DNA of 64,000 nucleotides from Nostoc paludosum FACHB-159. GTDB lineage: Bacteria; Cyanobacteriota; Cyanobacteriia; Cyanobacteriales; Nostocaceae. The DNA lies in NCBI RefSeq assembly GCF_014698835.1, contig NZ_JACJTU010000027.1, positions 52,219 through 116,218 of the forward strand, in the 5' to 3' direction. The notes beneath the pieces were generated by a model that was given only the letters and a program-made list of their open reading frames with translations, was not told the origin of the DNA and ran no database searches. The position numbers and the translations under genes were made by a program. Positions 18,301 through 26,602 of the stretch are shown here, piece after piece (position 1 is the first letter of the stretch; each line of letters opens with the position of its first letter).

Positions 18301-19665
18301 ATGAACAAAACACGTAAGTTTCGTTTAGGTGCATTTATTCAAGCAACCGGACATCATGTTTCTGCTTGGCGACATCCCGATTCACAAGCAGACGCTGGTT
18401 TGAATTTCGAGCATTATAAGGAAATTACTCAGACTGCCGAACGTGGTTTATTCGATGCAGTTTTTTTAGCAGACAGTCCAGGAGTCTGGGGTGGCACTCC
18501 GGAAACTCAGATACGTAATGGAAAACTTGCCCATTTCGAGCCAGTCACCCTGTTTTCGGCTTTATCCTCAGTCACCCAAAACATCGGGTTTATCGCTACT
18601 GCCTCGACTACCTATGAACAACCCTACACCCTAGCACGTAAGTTTGCCTCTTTGGACTATCTGAGTAAAGGTCGGGCAGGCTGGAATGTAGTCACCACAG
18701 GCAATGAAAATGCCGCTCTTAATTTCGGCCACGACCAACATCCAGAACACAGGCTGCGTTACGAACGTGCTGAAGAGTTCGTGGAAGTAGTAAAAGGGCT
18801 GTGGGATAGCTGGGAAGACGACGCCTTCATCCGTGACAAAGAGTCTGGTGTCTATTTCGACCCGGATAAACTGCATACATTGAACCACAAGGGCAAATAT
18901 TTCTCTGTAAAAGGCCCTTTAAACGTCGGTCGTCCGCCCCAAGGTTACCCAGTAATTGTACAGGCTGGAGCTTCAGAAGCCGGACGGGACTTGGCTGCGC
19001 GTACTGCCGAAGTCATCTTTACAGCTAATCAAACCCTAGCTGATGCCCAAGAATTTTATGCTGATGTCAAAGGTCGGCTAGCGAAATACGAACGCTCCCC
19101 AGACGATCTGAAAATAATGCCTGGTGCTTTTCCGATTATTGGCCGTACCGAAGAGGAAGCTCAAGAAAAGTATGAATTCCTCCAATCTTTAATTCACCCC
19201 GATGTTGCCTGGGGTATTTTGAAAAACTATTACAAAGGTGTTGATTTATCGAAATATTCTCTAGATGATGTAGCTCCCGAACTACCCAGCGACACCAACA
19301 CCAATAAGAGTCGTCTCAAACTAGTCAAAGATCTAGCTACTCGTGGCACCCTGACACTACGCCAGTTGTATCTCTCCCTTGCCACCGCCAGAGGTCATCG
19401 CACCATCCTTGGTACTCCTGAAACCATTGCCGACCAGCTAGAAGAATGGTTCAACAACGACGCCGCAGATGGCTTTAATATCATGCCACCAATCCTACCT
19501 ACAGGATTAGATGATTTCGTTAACCTAGTCATCCCTGTCCTCCAAAAACGCGGATTATTTCGTAGCGAATACGAAGGCACTACCTTGCGTGAAAACCTCG
19601 GATTGGCTCGGCCGAGCAATCGTTTTGCCGTCAAACAAGCCGATGAAAGATTAGTGCTGGCATAA
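18301..19665 (+). CDS. Flavin-dependent monooxygenase, NtaA/SnaA/DszA family (LLM class)
   Basis: 454 residues with the family signatures: the N-terminal FRLGAFIQATGHHVSAWRHP, LFDAVFLADSP and the YLSKGRAGWNVVTTGNENAALNFG segment. These FMNH2-dependent luciferase-like enzymes use a separate flavin reductase to oxidise organosulfur compounds, sulfonates or aminopolycarboxylates. It is the first gene of a same-strand run with a hydrolase, esterase, aldo/keto reductase and sulfonate-type binding protein, suggesting scavenging of an organic sulfur or nitrogen source. No flavin reductase is visible nearby. Confidence 0.92.
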   Translation: MNKTRKFRLGAFIQATGHHVSAWRHPDSQADAGLNFEHYKEITQTAERGLFDAVFLADSPGVWGGTPETQIRNGKLAHFEPVTLFSALSSVTQNIGFIATASTTYEQPYTLARKFASLDYLSKGRAGWNVVTTGNENAALNFGHDQHPEHRLRYERAEEFVEVVKGLWDSWEDDAFIRDKESGVYFDPDKLHTLNHKGKYFSVKGPLNVGRPPQGYPVIVQAGASEAGRDLAARTAEVIFTANQTLADAQEFYADVKGRLAKYERSPDDLKIMPGAFPIIGRTEEEAQEKYEFLQSLIHPDVAWGILKNYYKGVDLSKYSLDDVAPELPSDTNTNKSRLKLVKDLATRGTLTLRQLYLSLATARGHRTILGTPETIADQLEEWFNNDAADGFNIMPPILPTGLDDFVNLVIPVLQKRGLFRSEYEGTTLRENLGLARPSNRFAVKQADERLVLA

Positions 19666-19788
19666 AGGAATTTCTCATACATGGTTAAGCCACACCTGTT
19701 AAAGCAGAATTTCTGTAGATCCCCACCGTAGAGGAGATGGGGAGATAAAGGACTGACAGTTATCAGTTAACTGTTCACTGTCCAATGT

Positions 19789-19837
19789 CCTATGCCCTAT
19801 GCCCTATGCCCTATGCCCTATGCCCTATGCCCTATGC
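19789..19837 (+). repeat. Heptamer tandem repeat (CCTATGC x7)
   Basis: Seven exact copies of CCTATGC end 28 bases before the ATG of the amidohydrolase gene. Confidence 0.95.
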
Positions 19838-19865
19838 CCAATTGTAATTTTTGGAAGAAAAAATC

Positions 19866-21404
19866 ATGACTGAATATAGCCGATTAAAGACTTCACACTC
19901 CGCTGCAATCAGAGCGACTCTTGATTATCCGGTAATCGATACTGACGTTCATACCAATGATTTCACGCCAGCTTTTGAGGATTACATCGCTAATTATGGT
20001 GGTGCAAAACTTGTGGATGAGTTACGCAAGGCGGAAGCTTCGCGTCTGAACTCCAAGAGCAATGGTAAAGATTGGTATCAACAAACTCCCGAAGAACGCC
20101 AACGCAACCGCACAATTCGATCGCCTTGGTGGGCAAGAGTCACCCGTAACACGCTGGATCTTGCTACTTACACCCTGCCGGCATTGCTCTATGAACGTCA
20201 GGCCGAACAAGGGTCAGACTATTCGGTACTGTTTCCCAACAATGTTCTAGCACCAGCTGGCGCAAGTCCAGAGAACCGTCAAGCACTACAACGGGCGGTG
20301 AATCACTATCATGCTGATATCTACCGGAAATATAGCGATCGCCTAACGGTAGTAGCTGGTATCCCCATGAGTAATCCTCAAGAAGCGATTGAGGAACTTG
20401 AATTTGCAGTTAAAACACTGGGTCTAAAGGTAGCAAATATTCCTGGTGGTGTGAAACGGCCGATTAAGGCGATCGCTGAGAAATATCCAGCCGATCAATT
20501 CCCCGAAATCGCCAAGTATGCTTCCTATATCGACTTTTACGGATTGGATAGCGAATATGACTACGATCCATTCTGGGCTAAGGCCGTCGAACTAGGTGTA
20601 CCCATTACTACCCACTACGGCAGCCAGGGTTGGACTGGACGCTCATCCATCAGTAACTACATGAACAACCACATCGGTCACTTTGCCGATGGTTCCCAAG
20701 CATTTGCCAAAGCATTGTTCTTCGGTGGCGTCACCAAACGATTCCCACGATTGCGCGTGGGTATGTTAGAAGGTGGTGCAGATTGGGGTGCCCACGTCTA
20801 CATTCATTTGGTCGATCGCTTCTCCAAGCGCAGCCTCAAAGGACTGGAAAACTACAATCCAGAACTGACAAATGCTGATGAATTGTTCGAGTTATTTGAA
20901 CGTTTCGGCGGCGAAATTACTCAAGGGCATTCCCTGAGCAAAGAAGAACTGACCAAGACTGTACTGGGTTCTTCATTCAGCCGTCATAGTCGCCAGCCAG
21001 TTGGTAGCGAACTCAACGATTTTGGCGCAGCAGGAATTGAAACAATAGAAGACATCCGCGATCGCTGGGTGAACAGCTTCTTCTTTGGTTCCGAATCCGA
21101 CGACCGCACCATCGCCGCAGCATTCAACGACAAAGCCAATCCGTTGGGTGTGAAAATCAACGCCATCTACTCCTCAGATGTTGGTCATTGGGATGTACCC
21201 GATCTCACCTCTCCCTTGGCTGAAAGCTGGGATCTCGTAAGAGAAGGCGTGATTACCGAAGCCGACTTTAAAGCCTATGTTTTCGCTAATCCTTACAAGT
21301 TCTACACCGAAGCCAACCCCGACTTCTTCAAAGGGACAGCCATAGAATCCAAAGTAGGTAACATCGAATCTCAACAAGTAGATAAAAACCTTGTAGTGGC
21401 TTAA
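19866..21404 (+). CDS. Amidohydrolase (TIM-barrel, amidohydrolase_2 type)
   Basis: 512 residues from the ATG at 19866, preceded by GGAAG at good spacing; the upstream TTG at 19851 is less likely. The N-terminal VIDTDVHTND supplies an early metal-ligand pair, YGSQGW and GMLEGGADWG lie in the barrel core, and a late YSSDVGHWDVPD motif carries a likely catalytic Asp. The fold is that of metal-dependent hydrolases and decarboxylases. The protein is longer than the usual 300-400 residues because of an N-terminal helical insert (about 60-100). Substrate unknown; co-location with the monooxygenase suggests the same pathway. Confidence 0.88.
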   Translation: MTEYSRLKTSHSAAIRATLDYPVIDTDVHTNDFTPAFEDYIANYGGAKLVDELRKAEASRLNSKSNGKDWYQQTPEERQRNRTIRSPWWARVTRNTLDLATYTLPALLYERQAEQGSDYSVLFPNNVLAPAGASPENRQALQRAVNHYHADIYRKYSDRLTVVAGIPMSNPQEAIEELEFAVKTLGLKVANIPGGVKRPIKAIAEKYPADQFPEIAKYASYIDFYGLDSEYDYDPFWAKAVELGVPITTHYGSQGWTGRSSISNYMNNHIGHFADGSQAFAKALFFGGVTKRFPRLRVGMLEGGADWGAHVYIHLVDRFSKRSLKGLENYNPELTNADELFELFERFGGEITQGHSLSKEELTKTVLGSSFSRHSRQPVGSELNDFGAAGIETIEDIRDRWVNSFFFGSESDDRTIAAAFNDKANPLGVKINAIYSSDVGHWDVPDLTSPLAESWDLVREGVITEADFKAYVFANPYKFYTEANPDFFKGTAIESKVGNIESQQVDKNLVVA

Positions 21405-21446
21405 AGCACTCTTGAGTGCTGAGTACTTTTTACTTTACTCAGCACT
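21405..21446 (+). promoter_or_regulatory. Two competing hairpins between amidohydrolase and esterase genes
   Basis: AGCACT (21405-21410) can pair with AGTGCT (21415-21420). That second segment also begins an 11-bp perfect arm AGTGCTGAGTA (21415-21425) pairing with TACTCAGCACT (21436-21446). The two stems are mutually exclusive, an attenuator-like layout. They may equally be a dispersed intergenic repeat. Confidence 0.45.
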
Positions 21447-21479
21447 TTAATCAAACACACACGCTTAGGAGTTACAACT

Positions 21480-22130
21480 ATGTCTATCGAACACCGTTCT
21501 GGTTTATTGCCTTATCTATTTGCGATCGCCTCTGAAGATACCAACAAACCTGCACCTCTGGTATTGTTTTTGCATGGAGCGCGCGATCGCGGTAACGATC
21601 TAAATGTGTTGCTGAAATGGGGTTTACCTCGTTTTGTGAATGAATCAAGTCCCTTACCTTACTTCTTTTTAGCGCCCCAACTTCCTGAAGGACAGACTTG
21701 GATAGAGCGAGAATCAGATGTCATTGCTTTGTTGGATAATCTTATCGCCTCGCGGCCTATCGATCCGTCCCGTGTCATCTTATCTGGGTTCAGCTTAGGT
21801 ACGGCTGGGGCATGGCACATCGCTGCTTCTCATCCTGATCGGTTCGCTGGTCTGGTAGCAGTATCCGGTCGTGTTCCCAAAACTTTAGAAACCAGCCAGC
21901 TAGCTGCACTTAAGGAAATTCCTATCCAAATATTCCAAGGTGCAAAGGACGAAAAGCTTTCTGTTGAGGATACACAGCAGATTGTCGATACCTTGCGCGG
22001 TGTGGGTGGGATAGTGGATTTTACTGTACTACCCGAAGGCGATCATTTTATTGCTGATGAAGTGTATGGAGACTCGAAATTGCAAAAATGGTTGATTTCA
22101 CAAACCCGTCGCGCTTCTGTAGCCGTCTGA
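21480..22130 (+). CDS. Alpha/beta hydrolase, esterase/phospholipase-like
   Basis: 216 residues. The oxyanion segment FLHGARDRG (30-38), nucleophile S105 in GFSLG, acid D157 and base H189 give a complete catalytic triad. Similarity is to carboxylesterases and poly-ester or feruloyl esterase-like single-domain hydrolases. There is no signal peptide, so it is cytoplasmic. It follows the amidohydrolase by 75 bp with hairpins between. Confidence 0.9.
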   Translation: MSIEHRSGLLPYLFAIASEDTNKPAPLVLFLHGARDRGNDLNVLLKWGLPRFVNESSPLPYFFLAPQLPEGQTWIERESDVIALLDNLIASRPIDPSRVILSGFSLGTAGAWHIAASHPDRFAGLVAVSGRVPKTLETSQLAALKEIPIQIFQGAKDEKLSVEDTQQIVDTLRGVGGIVDFTVLPEGDHFIADEVYGDSKLQKWLISQTRRASVAV

Positions 22131-22310
22131 TTGAGAATTGGGGACTGGGGACTGGGCGAGGGGCAGACAGGGCAGAGGAGATACAGGAGTGTGGAAAGAA
22201 AGGGAGGAAATATTTCTTCCCCATCCTCCTACACCTCCCGCACCTTCCAATGCCCAATTCCCAGTCGCCAATCGCCAATCCCCAATCCCTTTTACTCAAC
22301 AACAAACATT

Positions 22311-23309
22311 ATGACCATACCAACTACTAAACTCGGTAAAACTGGATTAACTGTTTCCCGCCTCTGTCTGGGCACCATGACCTTCGGATTACAGACAGAG
22401 GAAGAAGTTTCCAGGCAGATCCTTGACACCGCGGCTGATGCTGGAATCAACTTTTTGGATACAGCCGATGTTTATCCCCTTGGGGGTGGTCTTGCTACTG
22501 CTGGTAGCACTGAAGAAATAATTGGGCGGTGGTTGAAAGGGAAGCGCGAACATTTTATTGTGGCTACCAAGTGCGTAGGTCGGGTAGGCCCTGCGCCTTG
22601 GGATCAGGGTGCTTCGCGCAAACATATTTTGGATGCGATCGATGCTTCTCTAAGACGACTGCAAACAGATTATATCGACTTGTATCAATTGCACTCCGAT
22701 GATACATCAACCCCCCTTGATGAAACTCTAGAAGCGTTAGATACGGTAGTTCGTGCTGGTAAGGCACGCTACATCGGGGTTTCTAACTTCTTGGCTTATC
22801 GACTCAGCCGTGCTTTAGGTCGCGCTGAGGTGCGTAATCTAACTCGTTTCGTGTCGATTCAACCCCGCTACAACCTATTATTCCGCGAAATTGAGCGGGA
22901 ACTATTGCCCCTGGCGCAAGAAGAAGGACTCGGTGTAATTCCGTACAATCCCTTAGCTGGTGGTTTGCTCAGCGGCAAACACAGCCTTGCTCAAGGCCCC
23001 ACCCCAGGTACACGTTTCACCTTGGGTGCCGCCGCAGAACGTTATCAAGAACGCTATTGGCGCGATCGCGAGTTTAATACTGTAGAGGAATTACGCACAG
23101 TAGCGGAGTTTGCCGGATTATCGCTGACTACCTTAGCAGTAGCTTGGGTTGTAGCTAATCCGATTATCACCGCCCCGATTATTGGTGCTAGCCGTCCAGA
23201 ACAACTTGCTGACACCCTCAAAGCTGTGGAAGTCAAACTCGATGACAATTTGAAACAAAAATTAGATGACCTCACGGCCGAGTATCGCAGAGGAGATTCT
23301 CTACGTTAG
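22311..23309 (+). CDS. Aldo/keto reductase
   Basis: 332 residues from the ATG at 22311; a longer frame from 22131 only translates repeat DNA. The tetrad D50, Y55, K87 and H128 is intact (FLDTADVY, VATKCVG, LYQLHSDD). The C-terminal PIIGASRPEQLADTLKAVEVKL is typical of AKR families with NADPH binding. It probably reduces an aldehyde released by the pathway enzymes upstream (inference). Confidence 0.93.
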   Translation: MTIPTTKLGKTGLTVSRLCLGTMTFGLQTEEEVSRQILDTAADAGINFLDTADVYPLGGGLATAGSTEEIIGRWLKGKREHFIVATKCVGRVGPAPWDQGASRKHILDAIDASLRRLQTDYIDLYQLHSDDTSTPLDETLEALDTVVRAGKARYIGVSNFLAYRLSRALGRAEVRNLTRFVSIQPRYNLLFREIERELLPLAQEEGLGVIPYNPLAGGLLSGKHSLAQGPTPGTRFTLGAAAERYQERYWRDREFNTVEELRTVAEFAGLSLTTLAVAWVVANPIITAPIIGASRPEQLADTLKAVEVKLDDNLKQKLDDLTAEYRRGDSLR

Positions 23310-23386
23310 GGATGGAGGCAAAGAGGGCGGAGGAAGCAGGGTAAAAGGTTAAAGGAAAAAGGGGAAAAGGGATAAATTTAACCTTT

Positions 23387-23440
23387 CCCAATGCCCAATG
23401 CCCAATGCCCAATGCCCAATGCCCAATGCCCAATGCCCAA
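23387..23440 (+). repeat. Heptamer tandem repeat (CCCAATG x7)
   Basis: Seven exact copies and a partial eighth end 19 bases before the ATG of the binding-lipoprotein gene. Confidence 0.95.
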
Positions 23441-23459
23441 ATAAATATTAAAATTTCAA

Positions 23460-24524
23460 ATGGTATTAACTATGATTAAACGCCGTCGTTTTCTCAATGT
23501 TGCTACATCAGGCATATCTGGTTTTTCTCTGGCCTATCTGTTAGGAAGTTGCAGCCAACAAAACCAACAAAATATATTAAACAGCGCAACTGGCAGTTCA
23601 AGTTCCCTCGATATTAAAACCAAGGTTCTCCGTATGGGGTATCAGAGTGCAGGGGATCTTGTGAGAAATCGGAAAGTATTAGAGAAACGCTTGGAACCGC
23701 TGGGAATTAAAGTTGAATGGGCACAATTTGTCCAAGGGCCACAACTTATGGAAGGAATGGCTGCGGGAAGAGTTGACGTAGGATCGGTGGGGGAAACGCC
23801 GCCAATTTTTGCCCAAGTAGCTGGATCAGACTTGGTTTATGTCGTGGGTACGCAAAGAAACAAAAGAACAGGAAGAAGTAGTGTTATTGCTGTACCTCCA
23901 GAGTCCCCTTTGAAAAAATTTGAGGAGATAAAAGGGCAAGAAGTTTATTTTCAAAAAGGCTCGGCATCGCACTATTTTATTCTTAGAGCTTTGCAGTCAA
24001 TTGGTTTGACTATCAAAGATATTAAAATCAAAAGTATACCGACTATTGAGGCGCGAGCTGCTTTTATCGAAGGTAAAATTCCGGTTTGGATGACAGGAGA
24101 TCCGCATTATGCGATCGCTGAAAAAATGGGTCGAATTCGTGTCCTCAGAGATTCTGTTGGTCTAGATTCTCCTGGTGCTTATTACATTGCTGACAGGAAG
24201 TTTGCCGAACAAAATCCTGGTTTACTAAAAATTCTCATTGAGGAACTTCATGGTCTTGATAAATGGGCAGAAGCGAATCGAGATGAAGTGAAAAAATTGA
24301 TGATTACTGAACAAAAACTAGATGAGGACGTAGCCGCAAGGGTGATGTCTCGTCGTACTTTTGTAGGGCGCAGAGGACTTAGCGAGGCACTGATCGCAGA
24401 ACAACAACGTGTAGCGGATTTGTTCTTTCAAGAGGGTGTCATACCAAAGAAAATTAACATTCGGGATGCGTTACTTCCGCCTGATTTATATGCTGCAATT
24501 ACGCCCGCTGAAATTATGGTTTAG
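23460..24524 (+). CDS. Sulfonate-type ABC transporter substrate-binding lipoprotein (SsuA-like)
   Basis: 354 residues. The N-terminus has a twin-arginine-like KRRRFLN at 7-13, a hydrophobic stretch and a lipobox LLGSC with C31, so a periplasmic lipoprotein is expected. The mature part follows the SsuA/TauA fold (LRMGYQSAGDLVRNRKVLEKRLEPLGIKVEW; EGMAAGRVDVGSVGETPPIFAQVAG). The ligand is probably an aliphatic sulfonate or similar. The matching SsuB/SsuC subunits are missing from this cluster. M5 at 23472 is an alternative start. Confidence 0.9.
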   Translation: MVLTMIKRRRFLNVATSGISGFSLAYLLGSCSQQNQQNILNSATGSSSSLDIKTKVLRMGYQSAGDLVRNRKVLEKRLEPLGIKVEWAQFVQGPQLMEGMAAGRVDVGSVGETPPIFAQVAGSDLVYVVGTQRNKRTGRSSVIAVPPESPLKKFEEIKGQEVYFQKGSASHYFILRALQSIGLTIKDIKIKSIPTIEARAAFIEGKIPVWMTGDPHYAIAEKMGRIRVLRDSVGLDSPGAYYIADRKFAEQNPGLLKILIEELHGLDKWAEANRDEVKKLMITEQKLDEDVAARVMSRRTFVGRRGLSEALIAEQQRVADLFFQEGVIPKKINIRDALLPPDLYAAITPAEIMV

Positions 24525-24567
24525 AAACTACAGACTAGTAGTTTTTGACTACTCTATTTAACGCTAG

Positions 24568-24601
24568 AGGGCGGCTACAGAAGCCGTCCTATTTTTGTTT
24601 T
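24568..24601 (+). terminator. Rho-independent terminator
   Basis: AGGGCGGCT and AGCCGTCCT pair over 9 bp (one G-U) around a 5-base loop and are followed by ATTTTTGTTTT. It separates the binding-protein gene from the ABC exporter gene and supports the exporter start at 24635 rather than the TTG at 24545. Confidence 0.85.
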
Positions 24602-24634
24602 ACAGAACGGTTTGCTAGTACGAGAACAACTTTT

Positions 24635-26458
24635 ATGACAAAAAAGGTCAGAATTTCTAAATCTTTTCAACGTGCTGCTGATGCACCAAATTTACCTAAT
24701 ACGACCTTCAGGTTCATTTGTTATTTCGTGAACCAGTTCCGCTGGTGGTATTTAGCAATGGTAATCCTGGAGGCAACACACGCAACCTGTGGTATTATGT
24801 TGCCCTATGCCATTGGCGAGATCATTCGGAGTGTTACGCGATCTACTGGTGACAGCAAGTCCATTTTTGAGGCTGTCAGCCAACCGCTAATGTTGTTCAC
24901 CGCTTTGAGTGTGGGTGAAGTGGTATTCGGGCGATCGGCTGGACTTTTGCAAACTATTCTCCATCCCATCCACCGACAGCACATAGTCCGCTCCCTATAT
25001 GCCTATTTGCAACACCATTCCCATCGTTACCTAAGTAGTAGTTTTGCTGGGGCATTGGCGCATCGCATCGGCGAAACCTCTCTGGGTGTTACCCAGACGA
25101 TGCAAATGCTGATTACTGAATTTATGTCTGTAATCATCGTGTATATTGTATCCGCGATTTTACTGTATCGCGCCTATCCGCCCCTTGCTGCATTTGTGGG
25201 CACGTGGGCAGTTCTGTTCATCAGTATTTCCTTCTGGCTGGCAACTCGCTGCCGAATTTACTCCCGCAGAGCCGCAGCCGCAAGAAGTGAGACAACTGGG
25301 ATCATCGTAGATGCGGTGACAAATCTCAGCAGTAGCCGATTGTTTGCTCGTCTTGATTTTGAGCGCCGCTATTTGAATGAGCAATTAAAGTACGAAATCA
25401 AAGAGGTGAGAAAGTCTAACTGGTACTCGGAGAGAATTCGCTGGTTTCAGTTCATCTCAGCAGCGATTCTAAAAATCGGGACTTTGTATTACTCGCTTTC
25501 GCTTTGGAGTCAAGGGCTAATTGCTACTGCTGATTTCGTTGTGGCAACTAGTCTGTCACTGTTGATTATCAGTGAAGCCCGTAATTTGAGCCGACGGTTT
25601 CTAGAATTCTTTGAACATATTGGCAATGTCGCCAATGGTGTCTCCGTAATTGTTCAACCCCATGAGTTAATCGATCGCGATAAAGCGATCGCTCATCCCA
25701 TTACCCAAGGTAAAATCGAATTCCGGCAAATTTATTTCAGTTATGCGGCTGGCAAACAAGTCTTTGAAAATCTTTCCATCACCATCCAACCAGGCGAACG
25801 TGTCGGCTTGGTGGGCTTTTCCGGCTCTGGAAAATCTACCTTTGTGAATTTAATTTTGCGCCTTTTTGACCCACAATCAGGGCAAATTCTCATTGATGGA
25901 GTCGATATTCGAGATATGACTCAGAATGCCCTACACGCTCAAATCGGCTTAATTCCCCAAGATCCCTCTCTATTCCATCGCACATTGATCGAAAATATTC
26001 GTTACGGACGCATAGATGCAACCGACGAGGAAGTGATTGAGGCAGCACGAAAAGCCTATGCTCACGATTTTATCGCCCAAATGAAGGAGGGTTATAATTC
26101 TTTGGTGGGCGAACGCGGTGTTAAATTGTCTGGAGGGCAGAGACAGCGAATAGCGATCGCGCGGGTAATCCTCAAAAATGCACCGATTCTGATCCTAGAT
26201 GAAGCCACCTCTAGTCTCGATTCCATCACCGAAAAAGCGATCCAAGATACCCTAGACTCAGCAATGGATGGCAAAACCGTGATTGTGGTAGCTCATCGTC
26301 TCTCTACCATTGCCCATCTAGACAGAATTTTGGTCTTCGACCAAGGTCAGATTATCGAAGATGGTACTCACGCCAAACTCCTGGCACGACGCGGTGCTTA
26401 CTACAGACTATGGAAAATGCAGGCGGGTGGATTCCTGCCTGTAGAAGTTAGTAAATAG
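24635..26458 (+). CDS. ABC transporter, fused membrane and ATPase domains (MsbA/ABCB type)
   Basis: 607 residues from the ATG at 24635. The membrane domain (about 30-330) has six helices. The ATPase domain has Walker A GFSGSGKST, the signature LSGGQRQRIAIAR, Walker B ILILDEATSS and the switch His in VIVVAHRLST. This is a homodimeric exporter half-transporter, not an importer. It lies after a terminator, so it may be transcribed independently of the upstream catabolic genes. Substrate unknown; export of a toxic product is possible. Confidence 0.93.
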   Translation: MTKKVRISKSFQRAADAPNLPNTTFRFICYFVNQFRWWYLAMVILEATHATCGIMLPYAIGEIIRSVTRSTGDSKSIFEAVSQPLMLFTALSVGEVVFGRSAGLLQTILHPIHRQHIVRSLYAYLQHHSHRYLSSSFAGALAHRIGETSLGVTQTMQMLITEFMSVIIVYIVSAILLYRAYPPLAAFVGTWAVLFISISFWLATRCRIYSRRAAAARSETTGIIVDAVTNLSSSRLFARLDFERRYLNEQLKYEIKEVRKSNWYSERIRWFQFISAAILKIGTLYYSLSLWSQGLIATADFVVATSLSLLIISEARNLSRRFLEFFEHIGNVANGVSVIVQPHELIDRDKAIAHPITQGKIEFRQIYFSYAAGKQVFENLSITIQPGERVGLVGFSGSGKSTFVNLILRLFDPQSGQILIDGVDIRDMTQNALHAQIGLIPQDPSLFHRTLIENIRYGRIDATDEEVIEAARKAYAHDFIAQMKEGYNSLVGERGVKLSGGQRQRIAIARVILKNAPILILDEATSSLDSITEKAIQDTLDSAMDGKTVIVVAHRLSTIAHLDRILVFDQGQIIEDGTHAKLLARRGAYYRLWKMQAGGFLPVEVSK

Positions 26459-26491
26459 GGCATTGCCCGAATTTCTCACAAGAGGTGGAAG

Positions 26492-26527
26492 GTGTGGGGA
26501 GTGTGGGGAGTGTGGGGGGTGTGGGGA
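26492..26527 (+). repeat. 9-bp tandem repeat (GTGTGGGG-type x4)
   Basis: Four units of GTGTGGGGA, one with a terminal G, upstream of the adenosyltransferase gene. The downstream TCCCACACC segment (26546-26555) is complementary, so a leader hairpin is possible. Confidence 0.85.
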
Positions 26528-26602
26528 GAGATTTCTTCCCCATCCTCCCACACCTCCCATGCCCAGAGAAGTAAAAACTGCTATATTAAAACTTTTCGAG
26601 AA

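Noticed and set aside
22131..22310. N-terminal extension of the aldo/keto reductase
   Set aside because: The added residues come from repeats; the family start motif begins at the ATG at 22311.
26492..26602. N-terminal extension of the adenosyltransferase
   Set aside because: A WGVWGVWG run from 9-bp repeats is not a protein feature of the family; start chosen at 26603.
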